From: Nocardioides sp. Root122
Lineage (GTDB): Bacteria; Actinomycetota; Actinomycetes; Propionibacteriales; Nocardioidaceae
Length of the DNA stretch: 64,000 nucleotides
Assembly: GCF_001425025.1 (NCBI RefSeq)
Contig: NZ_LMDE01000016.1
Location: forward strand, 2,024-66,023
Reading direction: 5' to 3'
Positions 43,979 to 52,512 of the stretch are shown here, piece after piece. A model generated the notes under the pieces. That model made no database searches. It worked only from the letters and a program-made list of their open reading frames with translations, and was not told where the DNA came from. Numbering within the stretch: the first letter of the stretch is position 1; every line of letters begins with the position of its first letter. A program made the position numbers and the translations under genes.

Positions 43979-44385
43979 CCGAGTCCACCCACCAGGCCGA
44001 CCACCAGACCGACCACCAGGCCGACCACAGCGACCTGCCCGACGTGCCCGAGGCCGGCCAGCTCGGCGGCACCTCGACGGTCACCGTCGAGGACGTCACC
44101 GAGGCCATGAAGGACGTCGTGGACCCCGAGCTGGGGATCAACGTGGTCGACCTCGGCCTCGTCTACGGCGTGCACCTCGACGAGCACAGCAACGCCGTCC
44201 TCGACATGACGCTCACCTCGGCGGCCTGCCCGCTGACCGACGTGATCACCGACCAGACCGAGTCCGCGCTCGAGGGCCTCGTCGGCGACGTCGCGATCAA
44301 CTGGGTCTGGATGCCGCCGTGGGGTCCGGACAAGATCACCGACGACGGCCGCGAGCAGCTGCGCGCCCTGGGCTTCAACGTCTGA
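43975..44385 (+). CDS. sufT: Metal-sulfur cluster biosynthetic factor SufT (DUF59/MIP18 family)
   Basis: 136 residues. The DUF59 core begins near residue 37 (VTEAMKDVVDPELGINVVDLGLVYGV) and includes the conserved Cys in LTSAACPLTD. The family helps mature iron-sulfur proteins. The N-terminal ~30 residues are an unusual extension, HQADHQTDHQADHSD, with regularly spaced His-Asp pairs that could bind metal. Last gene of the suf operon. Confidence 0.94.
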   Translation: MTESTHQADHQTDHQADHSDLPDVPEAGQLGGTSTVTVEDVTEAMKDVVDPELGINVVDLGLVYGVHLDEHSNAVLDMTLTSAACPLTDVITDQTESALEGLVGDVAINWVWMPPWGPDKITDDGREQLRALGFNV

Positions 44386-44545
44386 GCCTCGCGGACGGCG
44401 AAGCCGGACGCGAACGCGAAGAGGTTGAGCGAGCCCCACGAGCGAGCTCGCGAGCTCGTGACGGGCGGGTCGAAACCCCTCGTGGAGGACAGGCCCTCGG
44501 AGAAAACCCGTGGCGGCGCGGTGGCGCCGAGCGCACACTCCATGC
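44386..44545. repeat. Palindromic repeat-like DNA between sufT and the nucleotidyltransferase gene
   Basis: 160 bp with no gene. A perfect 14-bp palindrome GAGCTCGCGAGCTC lies at 44444-44457, extended by CACGAGC/GCTCGTG symmetry. GGTTGAGCGAG and GGGTCGAAACCCCTCG match parts of the dispersed GAAACC/TTGAGG repeat family. It may also act as the suf operon terminator. Confidence 0.5.
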
Positions 44546-45328
44546 GTGCTGAACCCCCACCCCACGCGCTACGCCGAGCTCAACGGCGTGCTGCACGACC
44601 TCGTCACCGGCGCACAGGCGGCGCTGGGCGAGTCGTTCGTCGGCGCCTACCTGCAGGGGTCGTTCGCACTCGGGGCGGGTGACCTGCACAGCGACTGCGA
44701 CTTCATCGTCGTGGTCCGCGACCGTCCGGACGCCGAGCAGGAGGCGGCGCTCCGGGCCCTGCACCGCGACCTGCCGCACCGCGACGGCTTCTGGAACCGT
44801 CACCTCGAGGGGTCCTACGCCGTCCTCGACGACCTGCGCACGACCGCCGGGCTGGGGCGGCCGTGGCTCTACGTCGACCACGGGCACGACGACATGAGCT
44901 GGTCGGAGCACTGCAACCAGCCGTGGACGCGGTGGATCCTGCGCGAGCACGGGGTCACGCTCGTGGGTCCGTGCCCGGTGCGGCTGATGGACCCGGTGCC
45001 CGACGACGTGCTCCGCGACCACGCCCGGGCGTCCCTCACGACGCTCACCCGCGACGTGCTCGCCTGGTGCCCGCCGACGCTCGCGTGGTGCCAGCGCTAC
45101 CTCGTCGTGCAGGCCTGTCGCAGCCTCTACACCGTGCGCACCGGTCAGGTGGCCAGCAAGCGCGACTCCCTGCGGTGGGCGATGATGCACGCCGACCCGG
45201 CCTGGCGGCCGCTGCTGCAGCAGGTGCTGGCCGACCGCGATCTCGGGTTCGACCCGACCGCCGAGCCACGGCCTGGGTCGATGGCGACGGCGCGGGCGTT
45301 CGCGGCCTACGTCGCCGAGGCGGCCTGA
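44546..45328 (+). CDS. Nucleotidyltransferase of the aminoglycoside adenylyltransferase type
   Basis: 260 residues. The nucleotidyltransferase core is LQGSFALGAGDLHSDCDF (residues ~38-53), the GS...DxD motif of the ANT fold, followed by an ANT(3'')-like C-terminal helical domain (RSLYTVRTGQVASKRDSLRW resembles the usual YT...G...SK...W motif). Chromosomal members often have no resistance role, so antibiotic modification is only a possibility. The start is GTG at 44546; CACACT precedes it by 6 bases. Confidence 0.8.
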   Translation: MLNPHPTRYAELNGVLHDLVTGAQAALGESFVGAYLQGSFALGAGDLHSDCDFIVVVRDRPDAEQEAALRALHRDLPHRDGFWNRHLEGSYAVLDDLRTTAGLGRPWLYVDHGHDDMSWSEHCNQPWTRWILREHGVTLVGPCPVRLMDPVPDDVLRDHARASLTTLTRDVLAWCPPTLAWCQRYLVVQACRSLYTVRTGQVASKRDSLRWAMMHADPAWRPLLQQVLADRDLGFDPTAEPRPGSMATARAFAAYVAEAA

Positions 45329-45358
45329 CCGCTCGTGCGCGCCGTCTAGGCTCGAGCC

Positions 45359-45760
45359 ATGAGTGAGTCCGAGGTCGACCCCAGCGCCGTCGAGGTCAGT
45401 GACATCGAGTTCGACCACGAGGAGCTCCGCGTCTTCTGGGACCTGGCCCGGTTCCACGCCAAGCTCAACGCGGCCCCGACCTACTTCGGGCCGACGACGC
45501 TGGAGTCCGTGCCGCCGCCGGCGTGGGCCTACGGCGACTCAGCCGCCGAGTCCGACGAGTTCGTCGCGCAGGTGTTGGCCGACGGGCACGGTGCGACCAC
45601 GGCCGCGTCGGCCGACTACGCCGGCGAGCTCCCGGAGACCGGTGTGCTGTCGATCCTGTGCGACGGCGCGGGCGGACCGCGGGCGCTGGTCGAGGTCACC
45701 GACGTCGACGTGTCCGGCGACCAGGTCGTCGAGGCGTTCAAGGTCGTCTACCGGTCCTGA
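45359..45760 (+). CDS. ASCH domain protein
   Basis: 133 residues. The pattern FWDLARFH ... PPPAWAYGDSAAESDEFVAQVLADGHGATTA ... LPETGVLSILCDGAGGPRALVEVTDVDV follows the ASCH fold, a PUA-related RNA-binding domain. The usual Lys of the GxKTATA motif is His-Gly here, and the C-terminal tail is short. Role unknown; ASCH proteins may bind RNA or modified nucleosides. TAGGCT ends 6 bases before the ATG with no Shine-Dalgarno sequence (leaderless). Confidence 0.72.
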   Translation: MSESEVDPSAVEVSDIEFDHEELRVFWDLARFHAKLNAAPTYFGPTTLESVPPPAWAYGDSAAESDEFVAQVLADGHGATTAASADYAGELPETGVLSILCDGAGGPRALVEVTDVDVSGDQVVEAFKVVYRS

Positions 45761-45789
45761 CGCCGCGGGCGGTGTGGGAGAGTCCTCGC

Positions 45790-46335
45790 ATGGCCGAGCG
45801 GATGACCTACCTCCTCGTCGACGGGGAGAACATCGACGCGACCCTCGGGACCTCGATCCTCGGGCGCCGACCGCGGCCGGAGGAGCGCCCACGCTGGGAC
45901 CGGTTGCTGGAGTGGGCCGAGCGGGCCTTCGACCAGGACGTGACCGGCCTGTTCTTCCTCGCTGCGAGCACCGAGCTGCCCACCAGCTTCGTGCAGGCGC
46001 TGCTCGCGATCGGCTTCAAGCCGATCCCGCTGAGCGGTGAGGGCAAGATCGTCGACATCGCCATCCAGCGCACCGCCGAGGCGCTCGTCCAGCGGGCGGC
46101 CGACGTGGTGCTGGTGAGCCACGACGGCGACTTCGTCGAGCAGGTCTCAGCGCTCTGCGACGGCAGCCGCCAGGTGGGCGTCATCGGCTTCACCGAGTTC
46201 GTGAACTCACAGTTCCGCAGCCTGCCGGGCCTGCGGATCCTCGACCTCGAGTACGACATCGGCGCCTTCAACACCCCGCTCCCGCGGATCCGGATCATCC
46301 CGATCGACGAGTTCGACCCGCTCGACTTCCTCTAG
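45790..46335 (+). CDS. NYN domain (PIN-like) putative ribonuclease
   Basis: 181 residues. YLLVDGENIDATLG at the N-terminus provides the first acidic residue and Asn of the NYN/PIN active site; KIVDIAIQRTAEAL and DVVLVSHDGDFVEQV supply the other acidic residues. NYN proteins are metal-dependent RNases acting on tRNA, rRNA or mRNA. GGGAGAG is the ribosome site. The next gene, an acVLRF1 protein, begins 2 bp after the stop, so the pair is probably cotranscribed. Confidence 0.86.
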   Translation: MAERMTYLLVDGENIDATLGTSILGRRPRPEERPRWDRLLEWAERAFDQDVTGLFFLAASTELPTSFVQALLAIGFKPIPLSGEGKIVDIAIQRTAEALVQRAADVVLVSHDGDFVEQVSALCDGSRQVGVIGFTEFVNSQFRSLPGLRILDLEYDIGAFNTPLPRIRIIPIDEFDPLDFL

Positions 46336-46337
46336 CC

Positions 46338-46943
46338 GTGCCCGACGTCCTCGTCCCTGTCGCTCGCTGGGAGCGGTGGGTCGACAACTTCGCCGCACGC
46401 CACGGCGACGCCACGGTGACCGTGGTCGACGGCCGGGTGCGCGGGGACGCCGCCGACGGCTCCGACTTCACCGCCCGGCTGCCGTTCGGGGCGTCGTACG
46501 ACGGTCCGCCGGAGGTGGGCGCCTTCGCGTCGGCAGCCCGGGCCCCCGAGCGGTGGGGCGTCCTCCTGGTCCGCAAGGGCGGGTTCGCCGTGGCACGGCT
46601 CGCCGGCACGCAGCTCGTCGAGCACAAGATCGGGCAGCGGCACGTGCAGGGACGCACCAAGGCCGGCGGGCAGAGCCAGCAGCGGTTCGCCCGGCGCCGC
46701 GACAACCAGGCGCGGCAGGCCTACGAGGCGGCAGCGGACCACGCGGCGCGGATCCTGGACGGCGTACGCCTCGTGGTGACGGGCGGCGACCACGCCGCGG
46801 TCGACGCGGTCCTCGACGACCCGCGACTCTCCGCCGTCACGGTGGTGGGCCCGTGGCTGCCGGTGCCCGACCCGCGCCGGGCCGTGCTCGACCGGGCGGT
46901 CGCCGACGCGCAGGCGGTGTCGGTGCAGGTCACCAACGCCTGA
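46338..46943 (+). CDS. acVLRF1 family peptidyl-tRNA hydrolase-like protein
   Basis: 201 residues. The actinobacterial VLRF1 family is related to eRF1 and Vms1/ANKZF1, which release nascent chains from stalled ribosomes. The catalytic-type loop is GGQSQQRFARRR (residues 110-121, GxxQ with Gln114), preceded by VQGRTKAGG. The N-terminal half forms the expected beta-rich part (GVLLVRKGGFAVARLAG). GTG at 46338 lies 2 bp after the NYN gene. A joint role in ribosome rescue or quality control is likely from context, not proven. Confidence 0.85.
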   Translation: MPDVLVPVARWERWVDNFAARHGDATVTVVDGRVRGDAADGSDFTARLPFGASYDGPPEVGAFASAARAPERWGVLLVRKGGFAVARLAGTQLVEHKIGQRHVQGRTKAGGQSQQRFARRRDNQARQAYEAAADHAARILDGVRLVVTGGDHAAVDAVLDDPRLSAVTVVGPWLPVPDPRRAVLDRAVADAQAVSVQVTNA

Positions 46944-47017
46944 CGTCATGCGAATCACGGGCCGGGACCTGCGATTCCCAAGACGTCCGGGGCCGGAGCG
47001 GTCGTAGCGTTGGCTGT

Positions 47018-47896
47018 GTGAGCAACCCGATCGAGGTCCACGGCCTCGTCAAGACGTTCGGCTCCACGCGTGCCCTTGACGGGCTCGACCTCGTGGTCGG
47101 CGCAGGAGAGGTCCACGGCTTCCTCGGCCCCAACGGGTCCGGCAAGTCCACCACGATCAGGGCGCTGCTCGGCCTGCTCCGCACCGACAGCGGCACCGCG
47201 ACCGTGCACGGGCTGGACCCGTGGGCCGACTCCGTGCAGATCCACCGGCGGTTGGCCTACGTCCCCGGCGACGTGTCGATCTGGCCCAACCTCACCGGGG
47301 GTGAGGCGATCGACACCCTGCTGCGGATGCGCGGCCTCGAGCCCGACCGCACCGACCGCGACGCGCTGCTCGAGCGGTTCGACCTCGACCCGACGAAGAA
47401 GGCTCGCACCTACTCCAAGGGCAACCGGCAGAAGGTCGCGCTCGTCGCCGCCTTCGCCTCGCAGGTCGAGCTGCTCGTCCTGGACGAGCCGACGTCGGGC
47501 CTGGACCCGCTGATGGAGCGCGTCTTCAACGAGTGCCTGCACGAGCACAAGGCGCAGGGCACCACGGTGCTGCTCTCCAGCCACATCCTCAGCGAGGTCG
47601 AGCGACTGGCCGACCGGGTGACGATCATCCGGCAGGGCAGGACCGTCGAGACCGGCACCCTCGCGGCCCTGCGGCACCTGCGCCGCAACCACGTCCGCGC
47701 GCAGGTCACCGGCACCCTCCCTGCCGACCTGCCCGGCGTCCACGACCTGGAGGTCGTGGACGGGGCGGTGACGTGCGCGGTCGACCCCGACGGGCTGCCC
47801 GGCCTGCTCCGGGCGCTCGACGACGCCGGCGTCGAATCGCTGACCTGCACGCCGCCGTCGCTGGAGGAGCTGTTCCTCGATGCCTACCGCAACTGA
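47018..47896 (+). CDS. ABC exporter ATP-binding protein (system 1)
   Basis: 292 residues. Walker A GPNGSGKSTT, the YSKGNRQKVALVAAF signature, Walker B LLVLDEPTSGLD and switch His in LSSHILSEVE. The GxxRQKV form of the signature and the two-gene layout match tetronasin-type exporters. TAGCGT ends 7 bases before the GTG (leaderless). It overlaps its permease gene by 17 bp and is a paralogue of the gene at 50014, which shares the start SNPIE-HGLVK-FGS-RALDGLDL. Confidence 0.92.
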   Translation: MSNPIEVHGLVKTFGSTRALDGLDLVVGAGEVHGFLGPNGSGKSTTIRALLGLLRTDSGTATVHGLDPWADSVQIHRRLAYVPGDVSIWPNLTGGEAIDTLLRMRGLEPDRTDRDALLERFDLDPTKKARTYSKGNRQKVALVAAFASQVELLVLDEPTSGLDPLMERVFNECLHEHKAQGTTVLLSSHILSEVERLADRVTIIRQGRTVETGTLAALRHLRRNHVRAQVTGTLPADLPGVHDLEVVDGAVTCAVDPDGLPGLLRALDDAGVESLTCTPPSLEELFLDAYRN

Positions 47897-49469
47897 CGCG
47901 AACGGAACCGCCGGCCTGTTGCGGCTCAACCTGCGGCGCGACCGGGTGCTGCTCCCGGTCTGGATCTGGCTGCTGATGGCGATGGTGGCCGCCTCGGCCT
48001 TCGCGACCGAGGGGCTCTACCTCGACGCCGCCGACCGGGTGGCTGCCGCCCGGCTGATCAACAGCAGCCCTGCCCTCGTCGCCCTCTACGGCCCGATCGT
48101 CTCCGAGCAGAGCATCGGCGACCTCGCGATGGGCAAGCTGACCGTCATGTACGCCGTGGCCGTGATGGGCCTCGGCCTGGTGGTCGTCCGCCGTCACACC
48201 CGCGTCGAGGAGGAGTCCGGTCGCGCCGAGCTGGTCGGCGCCACCGTCGTCGGCCGGGCCGCACCGCTGCGGGCCGCCCTGGTGGAGGCCGGGGTCGCGG
48301 CCGTCGTCATCGGCACGCTCGCGGCAGCCATCGACGTCGCCGCCGGGCTGGACCCGGCGGGGTCCGTCGCCTTCGGTGCGAGCTGGACCGGGGCCGGGCT
48401 GGTCGGCGCCGCCACCGGCGCGGTGTGCGCCCAGCTCGCCGCCAGCGCCCGCACGGCAGGCGGACTCGCGCTGGCGACCTTCGCGGTCTGGTACGGCCTC
48501 CGCGCGGCGGGCGACATCGGCCCCGACGCGCTCGGCTGGCTGTCGCCGCTCGGCTGGGGCACGCGCCTGCACGCGTGGGACGGGCCACGGTGGTGGGTCC
48601 TGGGGCTCTACCTCGGCCTGGCCGTCGTCCTCGTCGTGGCCGCCCACGTCCTGCGCGGTCGGCGCGACCTCGGCAACGGGATGCTCGCCGAGCGGGCCGG
48701 CCCGGCTGGAGGCGGGTTCGGGTCCGTCGCGGCACTGGTGTGGCGGCTCAACCGGCTCGCCACCGGGTGGTGGGTGGTCGCCGCGCTCCTGTCCGGGGCG
48801 CTCTTCGGCTCCGTCGCGCCGCACCTCGGGTCGCTGTTCGACTCGCCGGCCGCACGCGCCGCGCTGGAGGCGCTGGGCGGTCGTGGGCGGGTGGAGGAGA
48901 CGATGCTCGCCGCGCTGCTCGCGATCATGGCGGCGATGCTGTCGGCGTACGCCGTGCAGGTCACCGTCAGCGGTGCGCACGAGGAAGCCGACGAGCGCAC
49001 TGCCGAGGTCCTCGCGGCGACCGGGTCCAGGGTGCGCGTCTTCACCGCCCAGGCCGGGATCGCCATGGCCGGGACCCTGCTCCTGGCCACGGCGTACGGC
49101 GTCGGCTCGGCGGTCGGCTACGGCAGCCAGGTGGGCGGGGTGCCGCACGCTCTGGGACGGCTCGTCCCCGCGGCACTCGCGCACGTGCCGGCGATGTGGG
49201 TGATGGCGGCGGTCGCGCTGCTGGCGTGGGCGTGGTGGCCCCGCGCCACCTGGGCGGGCTGGGCCGCCCTCGTCTCGTTCGTCACGCTCGGCGAGGTGGG
49301 AGAGCTGCTCGAGCTGCCGGGCTGGGTCGTGGGGATCTCACCCTTCCAGCACGTGCCGGCCGTACCGGTGCAAGCGGTGGGGGTCGGCGTCGAGCTCGCG
49401 CTCCTGGGCACGACCGCGCTCCTGCTCGCAGCGGGCTGGTGGCGCTACCGCGTGCGCGACATCGGATGA
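47880..49469 (+). CDS. ABC exporter permease (system 1)
   Basis: 529 residues with about 12 membrane helices in two halves, the fused permease form that partners tetronasin-resistance-type ATPases. Short conserved stretches RRHTRVEEESGRAEL and HEEADERTAEVLAATGSR occur once per half and are shared with the system 2 permease (RHTRAEEESGRDEM; RHDEDRGVVEVLLATGLSR). Substrate unknown; lipophilic antibiotics or lipids are the usual suggestion. Confidence 0.9.
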   Translation: MPTATDANGTAGLLRLNLRRDRVLLPVWIWLLMAMVAASAFATEGLYLDAADRVAAARLINSSPALVALYGPIVSEQSIGDLAMGKLTVMYAVAVMGLGLVVVRRHTRVEEESGRAELVGATVVGRAAPLRAALVEAGVAAVVIGTLAAAIDVAAGLDPAGSVAFGASWTGAGLVGAATGAVCAQLAASARTAGGLALATFAVWYGLRAAGDIGPDALGWLSPLGWGTRLHAWDGPRWWVLGLYLGLAVVLVVAAHVLRGRRDLGNGMLAERAGPAGGGFGSVAALVWRLNRLATGWWVVAALLSGALFGSVAPHLGSLFDSPAARAALEALGGRGRVEETMLAALLAIMAAMLSAYAVQVTVSGAHEEADERTAEVLAATGSRVRVFTAQAGIAMAGTLLLATAYGVGSAVGYGSQVGGVPHALGRLVPAALAHVPAMWVMAAVALLAWAWWPRATWAGWAALVSFVTLGEVGELLELPGWVVGISPFQHVPAVPVQAVGVGVELALLGTTALLLAAGWWRYRVRDIG

Positions 49470-49489
49470 CGGCTCCGGGCGTGCTCGGG

Positions 49490-49960
49490 TCAGAGGTCGA
49501 GCTCGGCGAGCCGCTCCTGCCAACGCTGTGTCATGGCCCCCATCTCCTCGGTGACGAAGGCCATGAACGCGCGCGACAGCGCGATCCGGCGGCGCGCCGG
49601 GTCGTCCACGGGCATCGCGGCGAGTGCGCGGTCCAGCTCGGCGATCATGGGGGCGTAGACCCGGTCCGCATGGAGGAGGGTGTCGCGCCAGGCGTCGTCG
49701 TCGACCACGAACACGTCGCGGCGCGATCCCGGCTCGCGCTCGCGGCGGATCATCCCGACACCGTCGAGGTAGCGCACCGCTCCCGACACAGCGCCGGGAG
49801 AGACGTGGAGCTCGGCGCCGATCTCGGCGGCCGTCATCCGTCCGTCGGGGTCGGCGAGGAGCGCCGCGAAGATGCGGGACGGGAGACGAGCGAGCCCCGC
49901 GGAGGCCAGCGCCGCGCCCATGCGCGCGACGAAGGTGGCGCGGTAGTCCTCTGTTGACAT
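49490..49960 (-). CDS. MarR/GbsR-type transcriptional regulator
   Basis: 156 residues. A winged helix spans about residues 24-80 (SRIFAALLADPDGRMTAAEI, ELHVSPGAVSGAVRYLDGVG, then the RREREPGSRRDVF wing). It lies between two paralogous ABC exporters and is divergent from system 2, so it most likely controls that system and itself. TAGGAT ends 6 bases before its ATG on the minus strand, giving a leaderless mRNA. Confidence 0.88.
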   Translation of the reverse strand: MSTEDYRATFVARMGAALASAGLARLPSRIFAALLADPDGRMTAAEIGAELHVSPGAVSGAVRYLDGVGMIRREREPGSRRDVFVVDDDAWRDTLLHADRVYAPMIAELDRALAAMPVDDPARRRIALSRAFMAFVTEEMGAMTQRWQERLAELDL

Positions 49961-50013
49961 GCATTCATCCTAGAACATTTGGAAACTTCTGAAAGAAGCG
50001 TATCGTCAATCGG
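49961..50013. promoter_or_regulatory. Divergent promoter/operator between the MarR-type gene and ABC system 2
   Basis: A 53-bp AT-rich spacer. It holds the regulator's TAGGAT (complement of 49967-49972) and the exporter's TATCGT (50001-50006, 7 bases from GTG). The stretch between, CATTTGGAAACTTCTGAAAG, has imperfect dyad symmetry and is the natural operator candidate. Confidence 0.6.
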
Positions 50014-50928
50014 GTGAGCAACCCGATCGAGATCCACGGACTGGTCAAGGCGTTCGGCTCCCTCCGGGCCCTCGACGGGCTCGACCTCGAGGTCGAGCCG
50101 GGCGAGGTGCACGGCTTCCTGGGACCCAACGGGGCGGGCAAGTCCACCACGGTGCGGGTCCTGCTCGGCCTGTTGCGGGCCAGTGCCGGGTCGGTCCGGC
50201 TCCTCGGCGGCGATCCCTGGACGGACGCGGCGGAGCTGCACCGGCGCCTGGCCTACGTGCCCGGAGACGTCACCCTGTGGCCCAACCTCACCGGCGGTGA
50301 GGTCATCGACCTGTTGGGGCGCCTCCGCGGCGGGATCGACGAGAGGCGTCGAGCCGACCTCGTCGAACGGTTCGAGCTCGACCCGTCCAAGAAGGGCCGG
50401 GCCTACTCCAAGGGCAACCGTCAGAAGGTGGCGCTCGTCGCTGCGCTGTCCAGCGATGTCGAGCTCCTGCTCCTCGACGAGCCGACCAGTGGGCTCGACC
50501 CGCTCATGGAGGCGGTCTTCCAGCAGTGCGTCGAGGACTTCCGTGCCCAGGGCGGCACGGTCCTGCTGTCGAGCCACATCCTCGCGGAGGTCGAGCGCCT
50601 CTGTGACCGGGTGAGCATCATCCGCGCCGGCAGGTGCGTCGAGTCGGGGACCTTGACCGAGCTGCGCCACCTGACCCGTACGACGGTGCGCGCCGAGACC
50701 GTACGTCCCGTCGACGGCCTGGCCCGGCTGGAGGGCGTGCACGACCTCGTCATCGACGGACTCCGCGTGGCCTTCGAGGTGGACACCCCCGCGCTGGCCC
50801 CGGCCCTGGCCACGCTCCAGACCGCGGGCCTCGGCACCCTGACCGCGACGCCGCCGACGCTCGAGGAGCTGTTCATGCGCCACTACGGCGACGTCGCGGC
50901 CGCGCCCGAGGTGGAGGTGCGGTCGTGA
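50014..50928 (+). CDS. ABC exporter ATP-binding protein (system 2)
   Basis: 304 residues. Walker A GPNGAGKSTT, signature YSKGNRQKVALVAAL, Walker B LLLLDEPTSGLD, switch His in LSSHILAEVE. A close paralogue of the ATPase at 47018, even in the first codons. GTG start with TATCGT 7 bases upstream. The permease start overlaps its stop as GTGA. Probably repressed by the MarR-type regulator encoded divergently. Confidence 0.92.
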   Translation: MSNPIEIHGLVKAFGSLRALDGLDLEVEPGEVHGFLGPNGAGKSTTVRVLLGLLRASAGSVRLLGGDPWTDAAELHRRLAYVPGDVTLWPNLTGGEVIDLLGRLRGGIDERRRADLVERFELDPSKKGRAYSKGNRQKVALVAALSSDVELLLLDEPTSGLDPLMEAVFQQCVEDFRAQGGTVLLSSHILAEVERLCDRVSIIRAGRCVESGTLTELRHLTRTTVRAETVRPVDGLARLEGVHDLVIDGLRVAFEVDTPALAPALATLQTAGLGTLTATPPTLEELFMRHYGDVAAAPEVEVRS

Positions 50929-52502
50929 CCGGCACCTGGCCGCTGCTGCGCCACTTCCTGCGCCGCGACCGGTGGATGCTGCTCGCCTGGTCGCTGGGCA
51001 TCACGCTGCTCTACTGGTCGCAGGCGGTGAGCGTGAAGGGTCTCTACGCGACGCAGGCCGAGTTCGACCGCGCCGCGGTCGCGATGCAGTCCAACACGGC
51101 GTTCGTCGCGATGGCGGGCCCGGCCCGAGCGCTCAACACGATCGGTGGGCAGGTGACTTGGCAGGCCACGGCGTTCGGTGCGGTCACCGCCGGCCTGATG
51201 TCGATGTTCCTGGTCGTGCGGCACACCCGAGCCGAGGAGGAGTCCGGGCGTGACGAGATGCTGCGTGCGTCCGCGGTCGGGCGCGGGGCCACCACTCTCG
51301 CGACGGTGCTGGTCGCGCTGGTCGCCAACCTGCTCACGGGTGCCCTGGTCGTGCTCAGCCTGCTCACGGTCCCGTTGGAGGCTGCGGACTCGCTGGCCCT
51401 GGGCGTCGGTCTCGCCGCCGTGGGCATGGTCTTCGCAGCGGTGGCGCTGCTGGCGGCGCAGCTGACGTCCGGGCCGCGCGCTGCCTACGGCATCACCGGC
51501 GCCGTGATCGGCGCCGCGTACGTGCTGCGCGCCATCGGCGACGTGGGCTCGCCGACGCTGACCTGGATGTCCCCGATCGGGTGGTACCAGGGCATGCACG
51601 CCTTCTCGGGCCTGCGCTGGTGGCCGCTGGTACCTCTCGCGCTCGCCGCCGTCGCCGTCGCCGCGGTCGCGGCGGCGATGTTCGGGCGGCGCGACCACGA
51701 CGCCGGCATCCTCGCGGCGCGGCCCGGCCCGACACGTGCCCGTGCAGCGCTCGGGACGCCCCTCGGGCTGGCGTGGCGGCTGCAGCGCGGAGCGCTGATC
51801 GGCTGGACCCTCGGTCTCTTCCTCACCGGCTTGTCCTACGGCTCCCTCGGCAGCGACGTCGGCGACCTACTCGGCGACTCCGCGACCACCCAGGACATGT
51901 TCGCGCGGGGCAGCGACGACGTCGTCAAGGGCTTCTACGCCACTGCCATCCTGATGCTCGCGCTGATGTGCAGTGGCTACGCGATCTCGCAGGCGATCCG
52001 GCCGCGGCACGACGAGGACCGCGGTGTGGTCGAGGTGCTGCTGGCGACAGGGCTCTCGCGCAGTCGCTGGCTGCTCGCCCAGGTCGTGTTCACCGTGGTC
52101 GGGAGCGCGCTGGTCGTGCTGGCGGCGGGGGTCGGGCTCGGCCTCGGCTACGCGCTGTCCACGGGGGACGGCAGTGTCCTGCCCACCTACGTCGTAGCCA
52201 CCCTGCCCTACCTCGCGCCGGTGCTGGTGCTCAGCGGCCTGGCGCGGCTGTTGTACGGGATCGCACCCCGGCTGGCTTCGCTGTCCTGGGCCGGGCTGGT
52301 CTTCGCCGTGGTGGTCATGCTGTTCGGGCAGGTGCTCCAGATCCCGGAGGCAGTGCAGGACCTCTCACCGTTCCACCACCTCGCCCTCGTCCCCGCCGAG
52401 GCCTTCCGCTGGCCGCCCCTGCTCGTGCTGGCGGCGATCGCCGTGGCCCTGACCTCGGCCGGCATCGTCAGCTTCACGCGTCGGGACGTCGAGGTGCGCT
52501 AG
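50925..52502 (+). CDS. ABC exporter permease (system 2)
   Basis: 525 residues, about 12 membrane helices, homologous to the system 1 permease in length and internal layout. It starts with a GTG coupled to the ATPase stop. Its TAG stop (52500-52502) overlaps the putative -10 (TAGGTT) of the next gene. Substrate unknown; the divergent regulator suggests induction by a small molecule. Confidence 0.9.
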   Translation: MTGTWPLLRHFLRRDRWMLLAWSLGITLLYWSQAVSVKGLYATQAEFDRAAVAMQSNTAFVAMAGPARALNTIGGQVTWQATAFGAVTAGLMSMFLVVRHTRAEEESGRDEMLRASAVGRGATTLATVLVALVANLLTGALVVLSLLTVPLEAADSLALGVGLAAVGMVFAAVALLAAQLTSGPRAAYGITGAVIGAAYVLRAIGDVGSPTLTWMSPIGWYQGMHAFSGLRWWPLVPLALAAVAVAAVAAAMFGRRDHDAGILAARPGPTRARAALGTPLGLAWRLQRGALIGWTLGLFLTGLSYGSLGSDVGDLLGDSATTQDMFARGSDDVVKGFYATAILMLALMCSGYAISQAIRPRHDEDRGVVEVLLATGLSRSRWLLAQVVFTVVGSALVVLAAGVGLGLGYALSTGDGSVLPTYVVATLPYLAPVLVLSGLARLLYGIAPRLASLSWAGLVFAVVVMLFGQVLQIPEAVQDLSPFHHLALVPAEAFRWPPLLVLAAIAVALTSAGIVSFTRRDVEVR

Positions 52503-52512
52503 GTTCGCGGCC

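Noticed and set aside
44546..45328. Acquired aminoglycoside resistance gene
   Set aside because: Base composition matches the chromosome and there is no mobile element nearby; chromosomal homologues commonly lack a resistance role.
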